From positions 1 to 64,000 of the forward strand of contig NZ_JAIZDP010000014.1 in NCBI RefSeq assembly GCF_021554725.1: a DNA stretch of 64,000 nt, in the 5' to 3' direction. Below, in pieces: positions 62,288-64,000 of the stretch. A model generated the notes under the pieces. The model saw nothing but the letters and a program-made list of their open reading frames with translations, searched no databases and was not told the origin of the DNA. Position numbers and translations under genes: made by a program. Source of the stretch: Sinomonas notoginsengisoli (lineage in GTDB: Bacteria > Actinomycetota > Actinomycetes > Actinomycetales > Micrococcaceae). Within the stretch, counting starts at the first letter, position 1. Each line of letters opens with the position of its first letter.

Positions 62288-63692
62288 GGACTGTCAATTT
62301 TTCGGTGTAGGTGGGTTGTGATTGTCGGGTCTGCGGCGGGCTGCGGAGAGCCGGCCGTCGAAGGTGATGTCGAAGGCTTTCAGGCCTGCTTCCATCTCTG
62401 GGTCCATCTGGCCCGGCCCTTCCCTGTGGGGTCCAGGGCCATCACGGCGAGGTAGACGCACTTGAGCGCGGCCTGCTCGTTGGGGAAGTGGACCACGGGC
62501 CTTGACGGCCTTGCGGATCCGGGCGTTGACGGACTCGATCGCGTTTGTCGTGCGCACGATCCGGCGGATCTCCCGGTCGAACTGCAGGAACGGGACGAAC
62601 TCGGCCCAGGCATTCTCCCACAGCCGCGCGATCGCCGGGTACTTGGACCCCCATTGCTCGTCGAACTCCAGGAAGCGCTCCTCGGCCTGCTCCACGGTCG
62701 CGGCCTGGTAGACGGGCCTGAGGCCCCGGGAGATCGCGTCCCAGTCCTGCCGGGCCGCGTAGCGGAAGCTGTTGCGCATCAGGTGCACGATGCAGGTCTG
62801 CACGATCGTGGCCGGCCACACGTTGCCCACCGCGTCGGGCAGCCCCTTCAGGCCGTCGCAGACGAGCATCAGGACGTCCTCGACACCGCGGTTGCGGATC
62901 TCGGCCAGGACCTGCTGCCAGTACTTCGCACCCTCGCCGCCGTCCCCTGCCCACAGGCCCAGGATGTCGCGGTTGCCCTCGGTGGTGACGGCCAGGGCGA
63001 TGTAGATGGGCCGGTTGGCGACCTGCCCGTCGCGGACCTTCACGTGGATGCAGTCCACGAACACGACCGGGTAGACCGGGTCCAGGGGCCGGTTCTGCCA
63101 TTCGGCCATCCCGTCCAGGACCTTGTCGGTGATCGTGGAGATCGTCGTCTTGTACACCTCCGAGCCGTAGACGTCGGCCAGGTGCGCGGAGATGTCCCCA
63201 TGAGTCATCCCCCGGGCCGAGAGCGAGAGGACGATGTCCTCGATCGAGCCCAGACGCCGCTGCCGCTTGGCCACGGCCACGGGCTCGAAGGTCCCCGCCC
63301 GGTCCCTCGGCAGGTCGATCTGCAGCGGGCCGGCCTTGGTCAGCACCGTCTTGGACCGGACCCCGTTCCGGGCGTTCCCGCCCGGCTCCTCGGTGCGCTC
63401 GTGCTTCCCGTAGCCCAGGTGCGCGGTCAGCTCGCCCTCCAGGGCGGACTCGACCACGAGCTTCGTCAGCTGGGCCAGCAGCCCGCCCTCGCCGTCGATC
63501 GCGAGCCCCTGCCGCTGCGCATCGCCCACAAGCTCGCGATCAGCGCCCGGTCCACGACCGCCGGGGCAGGCCGCTCGGCGTCGCCGCCGTCGGCCACGTC
63601 CTGTTCCTCCACGACCGACTCGGCGGCCGGCTCAACGTCAACGCTCATCGGGTACCTCCTGTGTCAGAGTTACACCGTTGAAAGTACAGTCC
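62288..63692 (-). mobile_element. IS256-family insertion sequence
   Basis: 1405 bp bounded by imperfect inverted repeats: left GGACTGT...CGGTGTA, right end reading inward GGACTGTACTTTCAACGGTG. The single transposase gene fills it. No 8-9 bp target duplication is evident (CCGAGGCG before, GACCCGAC after), suggesting a rearrangement. A second copy of its right end lies at 9781-9867. Confidence 0.9.
62294..63648 (-). pseudogene. IS256-family transposase with frame disruptions
   Basis: The ATG at 63648 (GGAGGTACCC upstream) gives MSVDVEPAAESVVEEQDVAD up to ALIASL. A -1 change is needed to continue with VGDAQRQGLAIDGEGGLLAQ. The DDE core (VVFVDCIHVKVRDGQVANRP; LMLVCDGLKGLPDAV; EFVPFLQFDREIRRIVRTTN) is intact. 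Near 62490 the frame changes again so that HFPNEQAALKCVYLAVMALD is in another frame, returning at LKAFDITFDGRLSA. Three breaks indicate an inactive gene or several sequencing errors. Confidence 0.88.
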
Positions 63693-63709
63693 GACCCGAC
63701 GGCAACGTC

Positions 63710-63932
63710 CGAGACATGGGGGAGAGACCGGGGGGAACGGGGCCCCGAATGCCCCCACGTCACCGTCACGCCGCTTCGCGGAGCCATCCGCAACAACCTC
63801 ATTGACCTCGAAGAGGCCTACGGGACAGTCCTGGTCGACGTCGGCGGACACGACTCCCAGGAGTCCCTGAGGCGACACGGCAGAAAGCCGAGCAGAAGCA
63901 GGGCCGATCGCTTCAGTCCGGACCCGCGGTGA
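63710..63932 (+). pseudogene. ParA-like ATPase fragment
   Basis: After the IS256 end the + frame reads AIRNNLIDLEEAYGTVLVDV then GGHDSQE, resembling the Walker B region (VxVDxGGRDS) of plasmid-type ParA proteins. No Walker A and no start are present, and the frame loses similarity after SQE. It may be a plasmid-derived relic cut by the IS. Confidence 0.35.
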
Positions 63933-64000
63933 GGCCCATCTGCGTCATGAAGTCGGCCATGTTCGCGTAGCTTCGGTCATCGACGATGAGGCCCTGGGAG
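63913..64000 (-). CDS. C-terminal end of an unidentified protein (partial, open at right edge)
   Basis: Minus translation from the right edge reads SQGLIVDDRSYANMADFMTQ then MGLTAGPD and a TGA at 63913. The pattern resembles C-terminal ends of NMT1/sulfonate-type ABC binding proteins, but 28 residues are too few for assignment. Confidence 0.4.
   Translation of the reverse strand, partial: SQGLIVDDRSYANMADFMTQMGLTAGPD

Overview
This is high-GC DNA from an actinobacterium, most likely a Micrococcales/Micrococcaceae soil type (Arthrobacter- or Sinomonas-like). The reasons are the GC-rich codon use, frequent GTG starts, an Lsr2 nucleoid protein, a mycothiol-type ArsC fragment, and the many Gfo/Idh/MocA, IclR and LacI family genes typical of that group. 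The placement is inference; there is no rRNA or housekeeping marker to confirm it.

Layout. (a) 1-15.3 kb is a decayed accessory zone. It holds the end of a Pro-rich surface protein, IS3, IS481 and IS110 remnants, a detached IS256 end, a tRNA-Phe-like relic, a truncated TraG/VirD4-type conjugation gene with a DUF4913 partner, and gene fragments. Intact genes are scattered in it (DUF805, two alkaline-phosphatase-superfamily phosphoesterases, an SRPBCC protein). (b) 15.5-31.6 kb is a long, tightly overlapping + strand cyclitol operon: ABC importer, aldehyde dehydrogenase, IolD, HpcH/HpaI aldolase, LacI regulator, hydroxyacid dehydrogenase, SDR, IolE and four Gfo/Idh/MocA dehydrogenases including IolG. 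It ends in a truncated iolA. Three perfect TGGACCGGTCCA palindromes surround its promoter. (c) 31.6-42.5 kb holds an IclR-controlled divergent cluster (NTF2-like, alpha/beta-barrel, shikimate-dehydrogenase-like, MFS, TIM barrel) ending in a dioxygenase/maleylacetate-reductase fusion relic. Beyond it is a minus-strand set with intact hydroxyquinol 1,2-dioxygenase, aldo/keto reductase and maleylacetate reductase. (d) 43.0-49.9 kb holds a double-length IclR regulator, then Gfo/Idh/MocA, TIM barrel, a second IolG-like enzyme and a sugar-porter MFS. (e) 49.9-54.2 kb is mixed: fused GH25 and flavin-monooxygenase relics, an exported PepSY-like repeat protein, Lsr2 and a DUF1016 nuclease-fold protein. 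(f) 54.2-60.4 kb is a minus-strand SorC-regulated sugar/polyol operon (polyol dehydrogenase and RbsABC-type transporter) whose ATPase gene is broken after the Walker A motif. (g) 60.5-64 kb holds a class C beta-lactamase-fold lipoprotein, a frameshifted IS256 element and edge fragments.

Together the window looks like a catabolic island for cyclitols, sugars and cyclic or aromatic polyols. Several pathway modules show recent decay (iolA, ABC ATPase, dioxygenase/reductase fusion, TIM barrel), while neighbouring intact paralogues could take over some of the steps.
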